From Poriferisodalis sp965116715 (lineage in GTDB: Bacteria > Actinomycetota > Acidimicrobiia > Acidimicrobiales > Poriferisodalaceae), in assembly GCA_965116715.1 (NCBI GenBank), contig OZ220724.1, forward strand, positions 3,472,001 to 3,536,000: a DNA stretch of 64,000 nucleotides. The letters run 5' to 3'. The notes beneath the pieces are model-generated. The model ran no database searches. It was not told the origin of the DNA and worked only from the letters and a program-made list of their open reading frames with translations. The position numbers were made by a program, and so were the translations under genes. Positions 25,308 through 33,799 of the stretch are shown one piece after another. The number at the start of each line of letters is the position of its first letter. Positions within the stretch are counted from its first letter, which is position 1.

Positions 25308-25529
25308 ATGACAACGACCATCGTGCCGAGCGCGTTCAAGCACGGCATCTCCGAAAAGGACATCATGCACGCGTATCGCAATCCGATCCGGTGGTACCTC
25401 CAAGGCAACCGCGTCTTGCTTGTCGGTGGCGACTGGAGCGGAAACCTATTGGAGATCGGCTTCGAGGAGGGTGAGGACCACGACACCATCATCCACGCGA
25501 TGCCAGCGCGAGATAAGTTTCTCCAATGA
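25308..25529 (+). CDS. Small BrnT/DUF4258-like protein, possible toxin
   Basis: The 73-residue protein contains KHGISEKDIMHAYRNP near the N-terminus and a strand-rich rest ending in TIIHAMPARDKFL. This order (helix with HGIS, then beta strands with LLVGGDWSGNLLEIG and a final IHAMP) resembles small BrnT/DUF4258-like toxins of the RelE-type fold. The ATG lies 4 bp after the last tad gene and the stop overlaps the next gene (ATGA). Assignment as a toxin is inference from this family resemblance and the paired downstream gene. Confidence 0.55.
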   Translation: MTTTIVPSAFKHGISEKDIMHAYRNPIRWYLQGNRVLLVGGDWSGNLLEIGFEEGEDHDTIIHAMPARDKFLQ

Positions 25530-25840
25530 ACGCAGCTCGCCGATCGGTCGAGGAAATCCTCTCGCAGGCTGACGAGTTGGCGGCTTGGTTCGAGGGCCTC
25601 GATCGCTCCGACCTAGAGGAAGTCCCGGTCGCCGAGTACCTGCTCGAGCGAGCTGTGCGTGCCCGAACACTGTGCGAGCGCGAGGTCGCACAGGCAGTTG
25701 GTGAAGCACGCGCCAGCGGCGCGACGTGGCGCCGGATCGGCGAGATTCTCGGTGTGGACGAGCGAGCAGCTCGCGAGACGTACGGACTCGGCGAAGCTCA
25801 GCGGACCGAGGAGGGCGCTGTCGCACCCCTCAGCCCCTGA
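25526..25840 (+). CDS. Helical DNA-binding-like protein, possible antitoxin
   Basis: The 104-residue protein is mainly helical and acidic. The segment GATWRRIGEILGVDERAA (about residues 70-87) looks like a helix-turn-helix of the type seen in small actinobacterial antitoxin-like proteins. The first half (ELAAWFEGLDRSDLEEV) is acidic and could contact a basic partner. It overlaps the BrnT-like gene by 4 bp, the usual toxin-antitoxin coupling. The partner assignment is inferred. Confidence 0.55.
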   Translation: MNAARRSVEEILSQADELAAWFEGLDRSDLEEVPVAEYLLERAVRARTLCEREVAQAVGEARASGATWRRIGEILGVDERAARETYGLGEAQRTEEGAVAPLSP

Positions 25841-25889
25841 GCGGCCCGTCGGCCACGAAATTGCGCGCCGCCCGGTGAGACCTCCGCGC

Positions 25890-25895
25890 TAGGGT
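25890..25895 (+). promoter_or_regulatory. Probable -10 element (TAGGGT) of the pyr operon
   Basis: TAGGGT lies 58 nt upstream of the pyrR GTG. A start of transcription 6-8 nt downstream would place the whole PyrR-type RNA loop in the leader transcript. Confidence 0.4.
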
Positions 25896-25916
25896 GCGGT
25901 TCTGACCGTGAAGCGG

Positions 25917-25938
25917 GTCCGGTGAGGCCCGAACGGAC
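25917..25938 (+). promoter_or_regulatory. PyrR-binding RNA loop in the pyrR leader
   Basis: GTCCG and CGGAC form a perfect stem around a 12-nt loop, and UCCGGUGAGGCC fits the PyrR recognition consensus UCCNGNGAGGYU. PyrR bound to UMP or UTP is known to bind such loops in bacilli (attenuation) and mycobacteria (translational repression). The stem ends directly at the AGGAAGG Shine-Dalgarno sequence (25939-25945) of pyrR, so binding could block ribosome access. Confidence 0.75.
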
Positions 25939-25953
25939 AGGAAGGACCTGCGC

Positions 25954-26520
25954 GTGGCAGACCGCGAGCGACGCATGACGCCCCCCTACGGGGGCGTTTT
26001 CGTTGCCCGGACCACCATTCTCGATTCCAGCGGGGTCCACCGGGCGCTCACCCGCATCGGCCACGAGATCATCGAGCGCAACCAGGGCCTCGACGATGTC
26101 GTGGTGGTGGGCTTGCAGACCGGCGGCGTGCAGATCGCCTTGCGCATCGTGCGGCTGCTGTTCGAGATCGACGGCACCGACGTGCCCTTCGGCACGCTGG
26201 ACGTGGTCATGCACCGCGACGACATCGGCTTGCGCCCCGTCATGGCCGAAGCCGTCACCGACATCCCCTTCGAGCTCGACGGCATGACCGTCGTGCTGGT
26301 GGACGACGTGCTGTACACCGGCCGCACCATCCGCGCCGCACTCGACGCCCTCAACGACTTCGGCCGCCCGCGAGCCGTGCAGCTCGCCGTGGTGATCGAC
26401 CGCGGCCACCGCGAGCTGCCCATCCGTCCCGATTTCGTGGGCAAGAACCTGCCCACCAGCAGCGAGGAGATGGTGGACGTGACGCTCGAGGGCGTGCTGC
26501 TGGGGGAGATGCGCAAATGA
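25954..26520 (+). CDS. pyrR: Bifunctional pyr operon regulator / uracil phosphoribosyltransferase PyrR
   Basis: PyrR binds pyr mRNA and senses UMP and UTP. The 188-residue protein has the PRPP-binding motif VVLVDDVLYTGRTIRAAL at about residue 112 and the RNA-binding basic surface found in the family. GTG 25954 follows an AGGAAGG Shine-Dalgarno sequence by 8 nt; ATG 25975 is in frame but has no such site. Either way, the first codons contain an 8-bp GC hairpin followed by T residues (25978-26000), just before the conserved VARTTILDSSGVHRALTRI. The stop overlaps the ATG of a 24-codon ORF that leads into pyrB. Confidence 0.94.
   Translation: MADRERRMTPPYGGVFVARTTILDSSGVHRALTRIGHEIIERNQGLDDVVVVGLQTGGVQIALRIVRLLFEIDGTDVPFGTLDVVMHRDDIGLRPVMAEAVTDIPFELDGMTVVLVDDVLYTGRTIRAALDALNDFGRPRAVQLAVVIDRGHRELPIRPDFVGKNLPTSSEEMVDVTLEGVLLGEMRK
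25978..26000 (+). terminator. Intrinsic terminator-like hairpin inside the first pyrR codons
   Basis: ACGCCCCC and GGGGGCGT form an uninterrupted 8-bp stem with a CTAC loop, followed by TTT. It is the strongest terminator-like structure in the window, yet it lies 24 nt inside the pyrR coding region. It fits an attenuator that forms when ribosomes do not translate the start of pyrR. No convincing antiterminator pairing was found. Confidence 0.6.
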
Positions 26521-26591
26521 GCGCGCCCACCACAACGGAAGCAGCACGCCCACAACCAGCACGGGTGTTATTGGGAGAGATGCGCAAATGA
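26517..26591 (+). CDS. 24-codon micro-ORF coupled to pyrR and pyrB
   Basis: This ORF starts at an ATG overlapping the pyrR stop (ATGA) and ends at a TGA overlapping the pyrB ATG (ATGA), so it links the two genes by translational coupling on both sides. It encodes a 24-residue peptide whose last eight residues, VLLGEMRK, are identical to the PyrR C-terminus although four of the codons differ synonymously or nearly so. It includes the codons TTA and TTG, unusual in this GC-rich region. It may be a degenerated duplicate of the pyrR 3' end that keeps the initiation signal of pyrB. A function of the peptide is unknown. Confidence 0.5.
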   Translation: MSAPTTTEAARPQPARVLLGEMRK

Positions 26592-27622
26592 GCGGGCATC
26601 TGCTGACACTGGAGGAACTCGGCACCGAGGGCATCGCCGAGTTGCTGTCGCTCACCGACCGCTTCGTGGAGGTCGGCCAGCGGCCCATCCCGCGGGTGCC
26701 CGCCCTGCGCGGCCGCACCGTGGCCACGCTGTTCTTCGAGGAATCCACCCGCACCCGGCTGGCATTCGAAACCGCCGCCAAGCGGCTGTCGGCTGACGTC
26801 ATGTCGTTCTCTGCGGCAAATTCGTCGCTCGCCAAGGGCGAGTCGCTGCGCGACACCGTGGAGACCATCGAGGCGATGGGCGTCGACGCGATGGTGGTGC
26901 GTCATCGCAGCTCAGGCGTTCCCGCCCAAGTCGCTCGCTGGGTGGGCGACCGGGTCAGCGTGCTCAATGGCGGCGACGGCTGGCACGCCCATCCCACCCA
27001 GGGATTGCAGGACGCCTACACCCTCTGGCGCCATTTCTGCCCGCCGCCCGACGAGCCGCCGGGCACCTCTGAACCCGACGCGCCGACGCTGGCGGGGCGA
27101 CGCATCGCCATCGTCGGCGACATCGTCCACAGCCGGGTCGCTCGCAGCGAGATCGAGGCGTACACCGCACTGGGCGCCAGCATCGTGCTGGTCGCCCCGC
27201 CCACGCTGCTGCCGGCGCAGCCGCGGGAGTGGATCGACGGCTGGCTGGCGCCCGAAGCAGCCAAGCGAGTCGAGATCACCCATTACTTCGATGACGTGCT
27301 CGACGAGCTTGACGTGGTCGGCCTGCTGCGCTGCCAGCGCGAGCGCATGATCGACGGCCTGATCGGTTCCATACCCGAGTACGTCGCCCGCTACGGCCTC
27401 ACCTTCGAGCGTGCAGATCGCCTCCGACGACAGGCAGTCGTCACCCATCCCGGGCCCATGAACCGCGGCATCGAGATCGCTGGCGACACCGCCGAGGACC
27501 TCGCTGCCGACGGCCGCCTGCTGGTCACCCGCCAGGTCACCTACGGCGTGGCCGTCCGCATGGCGGCGCTCTTCCGACTCATCGGGTCGGGCACGGCGCT
27601 GGGAGCAGATGACCGTGACTGA
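26588..27622 (+). CDS. pyrB: Aspartate carbamoyltransferase catalytic subunit (PyrB)
   Basis: PyrB makes carbamoyl-aspartate. The 344-residue protein has the carbamoyl-phosphate loop STRTR at about residue 53, SLAKGES, the HPTQGLQD block and the aspartate-domain PGPMNRG near residue 288. A GGGAGAG Shine-Dalgarno-like sequence lies within the upstream micro-ORF. The 3' end overlaps the pyrC-like gene by 14 bp, as expected for subunits made together. No pyrI is present. In Pseudomonas-type enzymes such a PyrB assembles with an inactive PyrC homologue, which fits the neighbour here. Confidence 0.95.
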   Translation: MSGHLLTLEELGTEGIAELLSLTDRFVEVGQRPIPRVPALRGRTVATLFFEESTRTRLAFETAAKRLSADVMSFSAANSSLAKGESLRDTVETIEAMGVDAMVVRHRSSGVPAQVARWVGDRVSVLNGGDGWHAHPTQGLQDAYTLWRHFCPPPDEPPGTSEPDAPTLAGRRIAIVGDIVHSRVARSEIEAYTALGASIVLVAPPTLLPAQPREWIDGWLAPEAAKRVEITHYFDDVLDELDVVGLLRCQRERMIDGLIGSIPEYVARYGLTFERADRLRRQAVVTHPGPMNRGIEIAGDTAEDLAADGRLLVTRQVTYGVAVRMAALFRLIGSGTALGADDRD

Positions 27623-29186
27623 ACGCAACTACAGCGAACCCGGCGACGTTCGGCATCTGGCTGGATCATCCGCCGAGCCGGCGCGGAGGCCGGGCCTCGT
27701 CATCGCCGGCGGCGAGATCGTTGAGCGCGATCGGCGACGACATGCCGACATCATCGTGATCGACGGGCGCATCGTGCGCGTGTATCCACCGGGCCAGCAT
27801 CCGTTCGCTGATCTGGTCGAACATGAGCGAGCGCAGATCGAGGCAAACCAACGCGCCGGCGGTGCAACGCGCTCCTGGTTCGATTCGATCTACGACCTCG
27901 GGGCGCTGCTCGAGGGCGACGCTGCAGCGGGAGAACCACTCTCGGCGGCGATGGGTGTCGTCGACGCCACGGGGTGTGTTGTCGCGTCGGGTTTCGTGGA
28001 CTTGTGCGCTCGCGTCGCCGAGCCGCTCGGCGTCGACGGCGATCTCGTGCAGATCACCACCATGGCAGCGGCGCTGGGCGGCTTCACGGCGCTGGTTGCT
28101 CAGCCCGACACCAGCCCGCCGCTGGACCGGCTCGGCCAGCTCGCCGAACTCCGCCGCATCGCCGCGACTGCGCCGAGCTGCGACATCGTCCCCGCAGCGT
28201 CGGTCACCGCTGAGCGCGCCGGCACCCGGCTTGCACCCATGGCCGAACTGGCTTCCGCCGGCGTCGGCTGGTTTACCGACATGGGTCCGCAGCACGACTG
28301 GGCATTGCTGTGCCGCGCGCTGCAGTACGCCGCCCCGCTGGGGGCGACAGTGGCGGTTCGCCCGTCCGGCGCGACGCTCGGCATCGGCGCGCCCATGCAC
28401 GAGGGCGCTGTCTCGGCGCGCATGGGCGTCGTGGGCGAGCCGGCCGAGGCCGAGTGCGCCGCTGCTGCTGCGGCCATCAGCGCGGCGCGTCGCACCGGTG
28501 GCCGACTGCACCTCGACCGCATCAGCGCTGGGCTGACCGTCGAGCTGGTGCGTGCCGCCAAGGCAGAGGGCGTTGACGTGACTGCATCAGTCACTGCCGA
28601 GCACCTTCTGTTCGTCGACGCCGACGCAGCGGGATTTGACACGCTGATGCGCGCCGAGCCGCCCTATCGCACCGCCGCCGACCGGGCTGCGCTGGTTGCC
28701 GGCGTGAACGACCGAACCATCGACGCGGTCGTCAGCGCTCACACCCTGCTGCCGCCGAACGACAAGGACGTGCCCTTCGACGAAGCGCCTCCCGGCTTCG
28801 CGTCGCTGGAAACCTGCGCTGCGATCGTGCTGAGCCATCCGGACATCGAGCTCGAATCGGCGCTGGACGCCCTGTCATGGCGACCGGCTGAGCTGGCCGG
28901 TGTCACGCATCTGGGCGGTGGCCCGATCGAGCCGGGACAGCCGGCCAATCTCGTGGTGATCGATCTCGACCGGCCATGGACGCAGGTCACCCGCGACAAG
29001 ACCTTCGCGCGGGTGTCGCCTCACCACGACCGGCGCTTGAATGCCCAAGTGACCGAGACCATCATCGAAGGCGCCAGGGCGGTTCGCTCCGGTTACCCGA
29101 AGATGCCCGACGATCTCGCTCGTGATCGAGCGTCGATTCGCGCCCACCACAGGTGGCGGCGCCTGGTGCAGGAGCCAACCGCATGA
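27609..29186 (+). CDS. Dihydroorotase-like protein lacking metal ligands (PyrC')
   Basis: The 525-residue protein aligns with dihydroorotases through VVASGFVDL, AAALGGFTALVAQPDTSPP and the C-terminal LDALSWRPAELAG and PGQPANLVVIDLD segments. However, the HxH metal site is replaced: the usual DLHxHxREPG reads DLCARVAEPL. The later Asp-His-Ala-Pro-His motif reads SAHTLLPP, and the middle His motifs are lost too. It is therefore probably catalytically dead. Overlap with pyrB (14 bp) and carA (4 bp) shows it is retained in the operon, as for PyrC' that scaffolds PyrB in pseudomonads. It is about 100 residues longer than usual. An active PyrC must be encoded elsewhere. Confidence 0.85.
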   Translation: MTVTERNYSEPGDVRHLAGSSAEPARRPGLVIAGGEIVERDRRRHADIIVIDGRIVRVYPPGQHPFADLVEHERAQIEANQRAGGATRSWFDSIYDLGALLEGDAAAGEPLSAAMGVVDATGCVVASGFVDLCARVAEPLGVDGDLVQITTMAAALGGFTALVAQPDTSPPLDRLGQLAELRRIAATAPSCDIVPAASVTAERAGTRLAPMAELASAGVGWFTDMGPQHDWALLCRALQYAAPLGATVAVRPSGATLGIGAPMHEGAVSARMGVVGEPAEAECAAAAAAISAARRTGGRLHLDRISAGLTVELVRAAKAEGVDVTASVTAEHLLFVDADAAGFDTLMRAEPPYRTAADRAALVAGVNDRTIDAVVSAHTLLPPNDKDVPFDEAPPGFASLETCAAIVLSHPDIELESALDALSWRPAELAGVTHLGGGPIEPGQPANLVVIDLDRPWTQVTRDKTFARVSPHHDRRLNAQVTETIIEGARAVRSGYPKMPDDLARDRASIRAHHRWRRLVQEPTA

Positions 29187-30394
29187 GCTCCTCGCTGCCG
29201 ATGACCCCAGCCCAAGACACTCCCGCCGCACCCGTACCGGGGGCGCTCGTGCTCACCGACGGCACGACCTTCGAGGGCGAGATGATCGGCGCGCCCCTGG
29301 ATCCGCGGAGCGGCATCGCGTCGGGCGAAGTCGTGTTCAACACCGTGATGACCGGCTACCAGGAGGTCATCACCGACCCGTCCTATGCCGGCCAGATCAT
29401 CGCGTTCACCTATCCCCACATCGGCAACTACGGCACCACGCCGACCGATGCCGAGTCACGCCGGCCGTTCTGTCGAGGCGTGGTCATCCGCGACCTGGCC
29501 CGCCGCCGCTCCAACTGGCGCTCCGACGCCAGCCTCGACGCCTTTCTCGCCCGCCACGGCATCGCCGGCATCGCCGGCGTGGACACCCGCCGCCTCACCC
29601 GCCATGTGCGCGACTACGGCGCCATGCCCGGCGCATTCGGGCCCGCCTCTGACGACGACGCGTTGAAGCGCCTCGCAGCAGCGGCCCGGGCCGAGCCGGG
29701 CACGACCGGCGTCGATCTCGTCAGCGAGGTCACCACCGCCGAGCCCTACACCACCGGCGACGGGCCGTGGCGCGTGGTGGCCTATGACCTGGGCATCAAG
29801 CGCGCCATCACCGCCAACCTCGGGCGCATCGCCACCGTCGAGGTCGTGCCGGCACACACCAGCGCCGACGACGTGCTCGGCCGCGAGCCCGACGGCGTGT
29901 TCCTGTCCAATGGCCCCGGCGATCCTCAGATGGCCGGCGATGTCACCGGCGCACTGGGCGACCTGCTCGGCACGGTGCCGATCTTCGGCATCTGCCTGGG
30001 CCAGCAGGTGCTGGGCCTCGCGCTCGGCGGCCGGTCCTACAAGCTGCCCTTCGGCCATCACGGCGGCAATGTGCCGGTGCGCGACGAGGCCACCGGCCGC
30101 ATCGAGATCACCAGCCAGAACCACAACTTCGCCATCGAGTCCGGCTCGGTGCCCGGCGTGGACGAGACCCATGTCTGTCTCAACGACGGTTCGCTGGAGG
30201 GCTTCGCCTGTCGCGATCTGCCGGCGTTCGCCGTGCAGTACCACCCCGAGGCCAGCCCTGGCCCCCACGATTCGCGCTACCTCTTCGACCGTTTCGCCGA
30301 CCTCATGGCGAGTTTCCGGGGAGGCCCCCGTACGCGCAACGGCGCCGGCGGCAACGGCGGCGGCAGCCACGGCAATGACAGTGGGGGGGCCTGA
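29183..30394 (+). CDS. carA: Carbamoyl-phosphate synthase small subunit (CarA)
   Basis: This glutaminase subunit supplies ammonia to CarB. The 403-residue protein has an N-terminal CPSase small-chain domain (TGYQEVITDPSYAGQIIAFT) and a C-terminal class I amidotransferase domain with the nucleophile Cys in FGICLGQQ (about residue 270) and the His-Glu pair in QYHPEA (about 354). ATG 29183 overlaps the preceding stop. The C-terminus has a short Gly/Asn-rich tail. Its stop and the carB start share one base. Confidence 0.96.
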   Translation: MSSSLPMTPAQDTPAAPVPGALVLTDGTTFEGEMIGAPLDPRSGIASGEVVFNTVMTGYQEVITDPSYAGQIIAFTYPHIGNYGTTPTDAESRRPFCRGVVIRDLARRRSNWRSDASLDAFLARHGIAGIAGVDTRRLTRHVRDYGAMPGAFGPASDDDALKRLAAAARAEPGTTGVDLVSEVTTAEPYTTGDGPWRVVAYDLGIKRAITANLGRIATVEVVPAHTSADDVLGREPDGVFLSNGPGDPQMAGDVTGALGDLLGTVPIFGICLGQQVLGLALGGRSYKLPFGHHGGNVPVRDEATGRIEITSQNHNFAIESGSVPGVDETHVCLNDGSLEGFACRDLPAFAVQYHPEASPGPHDSRYLFDRFADLMASFRGGPRTRNGAGGNGGGSHGNDSGGA

Positions 30395-33300
30395 TGCCGC
30401 GTCGCGACGACATCAGCTCGATCCTCATCATCGGCTCGGGACCCATCGTGATCGGCCAAGCCTGCGAGTTCGACTACTCGGGCACCCAGGCCTGCCGGGT
30501 GCTGCGCGAGGAGGGCTACCGGGTGATCCTGGCCAACTCGAACCCGGCCACGATCATGACCGACCCCGAGTTCGCCGACGCCACCTATGTCGAGCCGCTC
30601 GACGCAGCGGTGCTCGAGGCGATCATCGCCCGCGAGCGTCCCGATGTCCTGCTGCCCACGCTCGGCGGGCAGACCGCGCTCAACCTGGCCACTGAGCTCA
30701 GCCACAGCGGCGTGCTCGACCGCTACGGGGTCGAGATGATCGGCGCCTCCGAGACAGCCATCGCCACTGCCGAGGACCGTGACCGCTTCCGCCAAGCGAT
30801 GACCGAGATCGGTCTGCGCTGCGCGCGCTCGGCCATCGCGCACACCATGGCCGAGGCCCGCGACGCCATCGGCGAGATCGGCCTGCCGGTCATCATCCGC
30901 CCCGCCTACATCCTGGGCGGCGAGGGAACCGGCTTCGCCAACACCCCTGACGAGTTCGAAGCCGCCGCGGCGGTGGGGCTCGACGCCAGCCCGATCAGCG
31001 AGATCCTCATCGAGCAGTCGGTGCAGGGCTGGAAGGAGTTCGAGCTCGAGGTGATGCGCGACCACGCCGACAACTGCGTGGTCATCTGCTCCATCGAGAA
31101 CTTCGACGCGATGGGCGTGCACACTGGCGACTCGATCACCGTCGCGCCCACCCAGACGCTGTCCGATGTGGAGTACCAGCAGATGCGTGACGCGGCGTTC
31201 GCCTGCATGCGTCGCATCGGCGTCGAGACCGGCGGCTCGAACGTGCAGTTCGCCGTCAATCCCGCCGACGGCACCCAGATCATCATCGAGATGAACCCCC
31301 GCGTCAGCCGCAGCTCGGCGCTCGCATCGAAGGCCACCGGCTTCCCGATCGCCAAGATCGCCGCGCGGCTGGCGGTGGGCTACACGCTCGACGAGATCAC
31401 CAATGACATCACCGGCGAGACCCCCGCCAGCTTCGAGCCGACGATCGACTACGTGGTCACGAAGATCCCTCGCTGGGCGTTCGAGAAGCTCCCCGGAGCG
31501 ACGCCGGTGCTCGGCCCGCAGATGCAGTCCGTCGGCGAGGTCATGGCCATCGGCCGCACCTTCCCCGAGAGCCTGCAGAAGGCGCTGCGCAGCCTGGAGC
31601 AGGGCCGTTTCGGTCTGAATGCCGACCCGGGCGAAGCGCAGTACGCCGAGCGTTCCACCGCCGAACTGGCAGAGGCGATCCGCGTGCCCACGCCCGAGCG
31701 CATCTTCGAGATGGGCGAGCTGTTGCGCAGGGGCGCCGCGGTCGACGAGATCAGCGCAGCCACCGGCGTGGACCCGTGGTTCGTGGACCAGATGCTCGCG
31801 GTGATCGACGAACGGGCGGCGCTGGAATCAGTCGGCGGGCCCAGCCAGCTCGGGCGGCGTGCGTGGTGCCGGGCCAAGCAGCTCGGCTTCGCCGACGCCC
31901 AGCTCGCGTGGCTGTGGGGGGCCAGCGAGGCCGAGGTGCGCGCTGCCCGCCTCGGTGTCGGTGTGCGCGCCACGTTCAAGACCGTGGATACCTGCGCCGC
32001 CGAGTTCGACGCCCGCACGCCGTACCACTACTCCACCTACGAGGACGAGGACGAGATCCGGCCCGGCACCCGCCCCCGCATGGTCATCCTGGGCTCGGGT
32101 CCCAACCGCATCGGCCAGGGAATCGAGTTCGACTACTGCTGCGTGCACGCCAGCTTCGCCCTGCGCGACGCCGGCTACGAGACCGTGATGGTCAACTGCA
32201 ATCCCGAGACGGTCTCCACCGACTACGACACCTCTGACCGCCTGTATTTCGAGCCGCTGACCACCGAGGACGTCCTCAACATCATCGACGCCGAGGAGCC
32301 GGTGGGCGTCATCGTGAGCCTCGGCGGTCAGACCCCGCTGAAGCTGGCATCTGAGCTGCCTGAAGAACTGGTGTGCGGCACGCCTGCCGACTCCATCGAC
32401 CTGGCCGAGGATCGCGAGCGCTGGAACGCGCTGTGCGCCGAGCTCGCCATCCCGCAGCCGCCGGGCGGCACCGCGGCCGGACCGGCGGAGGCGGCAGCGA
32501 TCTGCGAGCAGATCGGCTTCCCTGCACTGGTACGGCCCAGCTACGTGCTCGGCGGCCGCGCGATGACCGTCGTCTATGACCACGACGAGCTGGCCGCCGC
32601 CATGGCCGAGCTGGCGCAATTCTCCTCGTTGGGGCGCGAGGGCGGCTTGTCGGCCGAGCGGCCCGTGCTCGTTGACCGCTTCCTCGAAGACGCCATCGAG
32701 GTGGATGTGGACTCGCTGCGGGACCGCACCGGTGCATGGATGCTCGGCGGCATCATGGAGCACGTCGAGCAGGCAGGCGTGCACTCGGGCGACAGTGCCT
32801 GCGCGATCCCGCCGCCCAGCCTGAGCGCCGAGACCCAGCAGGCGATCGTGACCCATACCCGGCGCCTCGCCGACTCGCTCGGCGTCGTGGGGCTGCTGAA
32901 CGTGCAGTTCGCCGTCAAGGCCGGTGAGGTGTTCGTGATCGAGGCCAACCCGCGGGCGTCGCGCACGGTCCCGTTCGTTGCCAAGGCCACCGGGGTGTCG
33001 CTCGCCAAGGCGGCATCGCGGGTAATGGCAGGCGAGACGCTCGACGAGCTCGTCGCAGGCGGGATGCTGCCCGGCTGGTCGCGCAACGGTCAGCTGCCCT
33101 CGCCCGCTTCGGCGGACGGTGCAGACAGCGGTGACGCTGCGCCGCGTCATGTCGCCGTGAAGGAAGCCGTGCTGCCGTTCGGCCGGTTCCCCTCGGTGGA
33201 CACCGTGCTCGGTCCCGAGATGCGCTCGACGGGCGAGGTCATGGGCATCGACGCCACCTTCGGGCTGGCATTCGCCAAGAGCCAGATTGCTGCGGGGGAC

Positions 33301-33762
33301 GCTCTCCCGTCGGGCGGCACGGTGCTGCTCACGCTGGCCGACCGCGACAAGCCCGAGGGGCTCGAGGCAGCCCGCGTGCTCTCCGATCTCGGCTTCGACA
33401 TCGCTGCGACAGCCGGCACCGCCGGTTACCTGCGAGGCAACGGCGTGGCTGTCGCCGTCGAGGTGGCGAAGCTGTCGGTCGACGGTCGTGAGACATCGCC
33501 GGGCGAGGACTCCGTACAGCTCATCGCCGCAGGCCGGATCCAGCTGGTGGTCAACACACCAAGGGGTCGCGGGGCACAGATCGACGGTCGCCACATCAGG
33601 GCAGCAGCACGCACGCATCACGTCCCGTGCCTGACCACGGTGGCCGCCGCACGCGCTGCCGCGACGGGCCTGCGCGAATGGCTGGCCAGCGATCTGCGGG
33701 TGCGCCCGTTGCAGGAGTTCCACGCAGAGCTCGATGCGTCGATGCGGCGCAGCCGTGCCTGA
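30394..33762 (+). CDS. carB: Carbamoyl-phosphate synthase large subunit (CarB)
   Basis: This 1122-residue synthetase makes carbamoyl phosphate from bicarbonate, ammonia and two ATP. It shows the two homologous ATP-grasp halves: the first begins SILIIGSGPIVIGQACEFDYSG and the second RMVILGSGPNRIGQGIEFDY at about residue 563. A C-terminal MGS-like allosteric domain follows (about 970-1115, starting near GGTVLLTLADRDKPEGLEAA), which normally binds UMP or ornithine. It is 1 bp overlapped with carA and is followed by pyrD. Confidence 0.97.
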   Translation: MPRRDDISSILIIGSGPIVIGQACEFDYSGTQACRVLREEGYRVILANSNPATIMTDPEFADATYVEPLDAAVLEAIIARERPDVLLPTLGGQTALNLATELSHSGVLDRYGVEMIGASETAIATAEDRDRFRQAMTEIGLRCARSAIAHTMAEARDAIGEIGLPVIIRPAYILGGEGTGFANTPDEFEAAAAVGLDASPISEILIEQSVQGWKEFELEVMRDHADNCVVICSIENFDAMGVHTGDSITVAPTQTLSDVEYQQMRDAAFACMRRIGVETGGSNVQFAVNPADGTQIIIEMNPRVSRSSALASKATGFPIAKIAARLAVGYTLDEITNDITGETPASFEPTIDYVVTKIPRWAFEKLPGATPVLGPQMQSVGEVMAIGRTFPESLQKALRSLEQGRFGLNADPGEAQYAERSTAELAEAIRVPTPERIFEMGELLRRGAAVDEISAATGVDPWFVDQMLAVIDERAALESVGGPSQLGRRAWCRAKQLGFADAQLAWLWGASEAEVRAARLGVGVRATFKTVDTCAAEFDARTPYHYSTYEDEDEIRPGTRPRMVILGSGPNRIGQGIEFDYCCVHASFALRDAGYETVMVNCNPETVSTDYDTSDRLYFEPLTTEDVLNIIDAEEPVGVIVSLGGQTPLKLASELPEELVCGTPADSIDLAEDRERWNALCAELAIPQPPGGTAAGPAEAAAICEQIGFPALVRPSYVLGGRAMTVVYDHDELAAAMAELAQFSSLGREGGLSAERPVLVDRFLEDAIEVDVDSLRDRTGAWMLGGIMEHVEQAGVHSGDSACAIPPPSLSAETQQAIVTHTRRLADSLGVVGLLNVQFAVKAGEVFVIEANPRASRTVPFVAKATGVSLAKAASRVMAGETLDELVAGGMLPGWSRNGQLPSPASADGADSGDAAPRHVAVKEAVLPFGRFPSVDTVLGPEMRSTGEVMGIDATFGLAFAKSQIAAGDALPSGGTVLLTLADRDKPEGLEAARVLSDLGFDIAATAGTAGYLRGNGVAVAVEVAKLSVDGRETSPGEDSVQLIAAGRIQLVVNTPRGRGAQIDGRHIRAAARTHHVPCLTTVAAARAAATGLREWLASDLRVRPLQEFHAELDASMRRSRA

Positions 33763-33799
33763 ATCACCGCCCCGGGCCGTCCCGCGCGGGGGCGTTGAC

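Noticed and set aside
25892..25985. Antiterminator pairing of GGGTGCG (25892-25898) with the pyrR terminator stem
   Set aside because: Only 6 of 7 bases pair, and the upstream arm overlaps the likely -10 box, so it would not be in the transcript.
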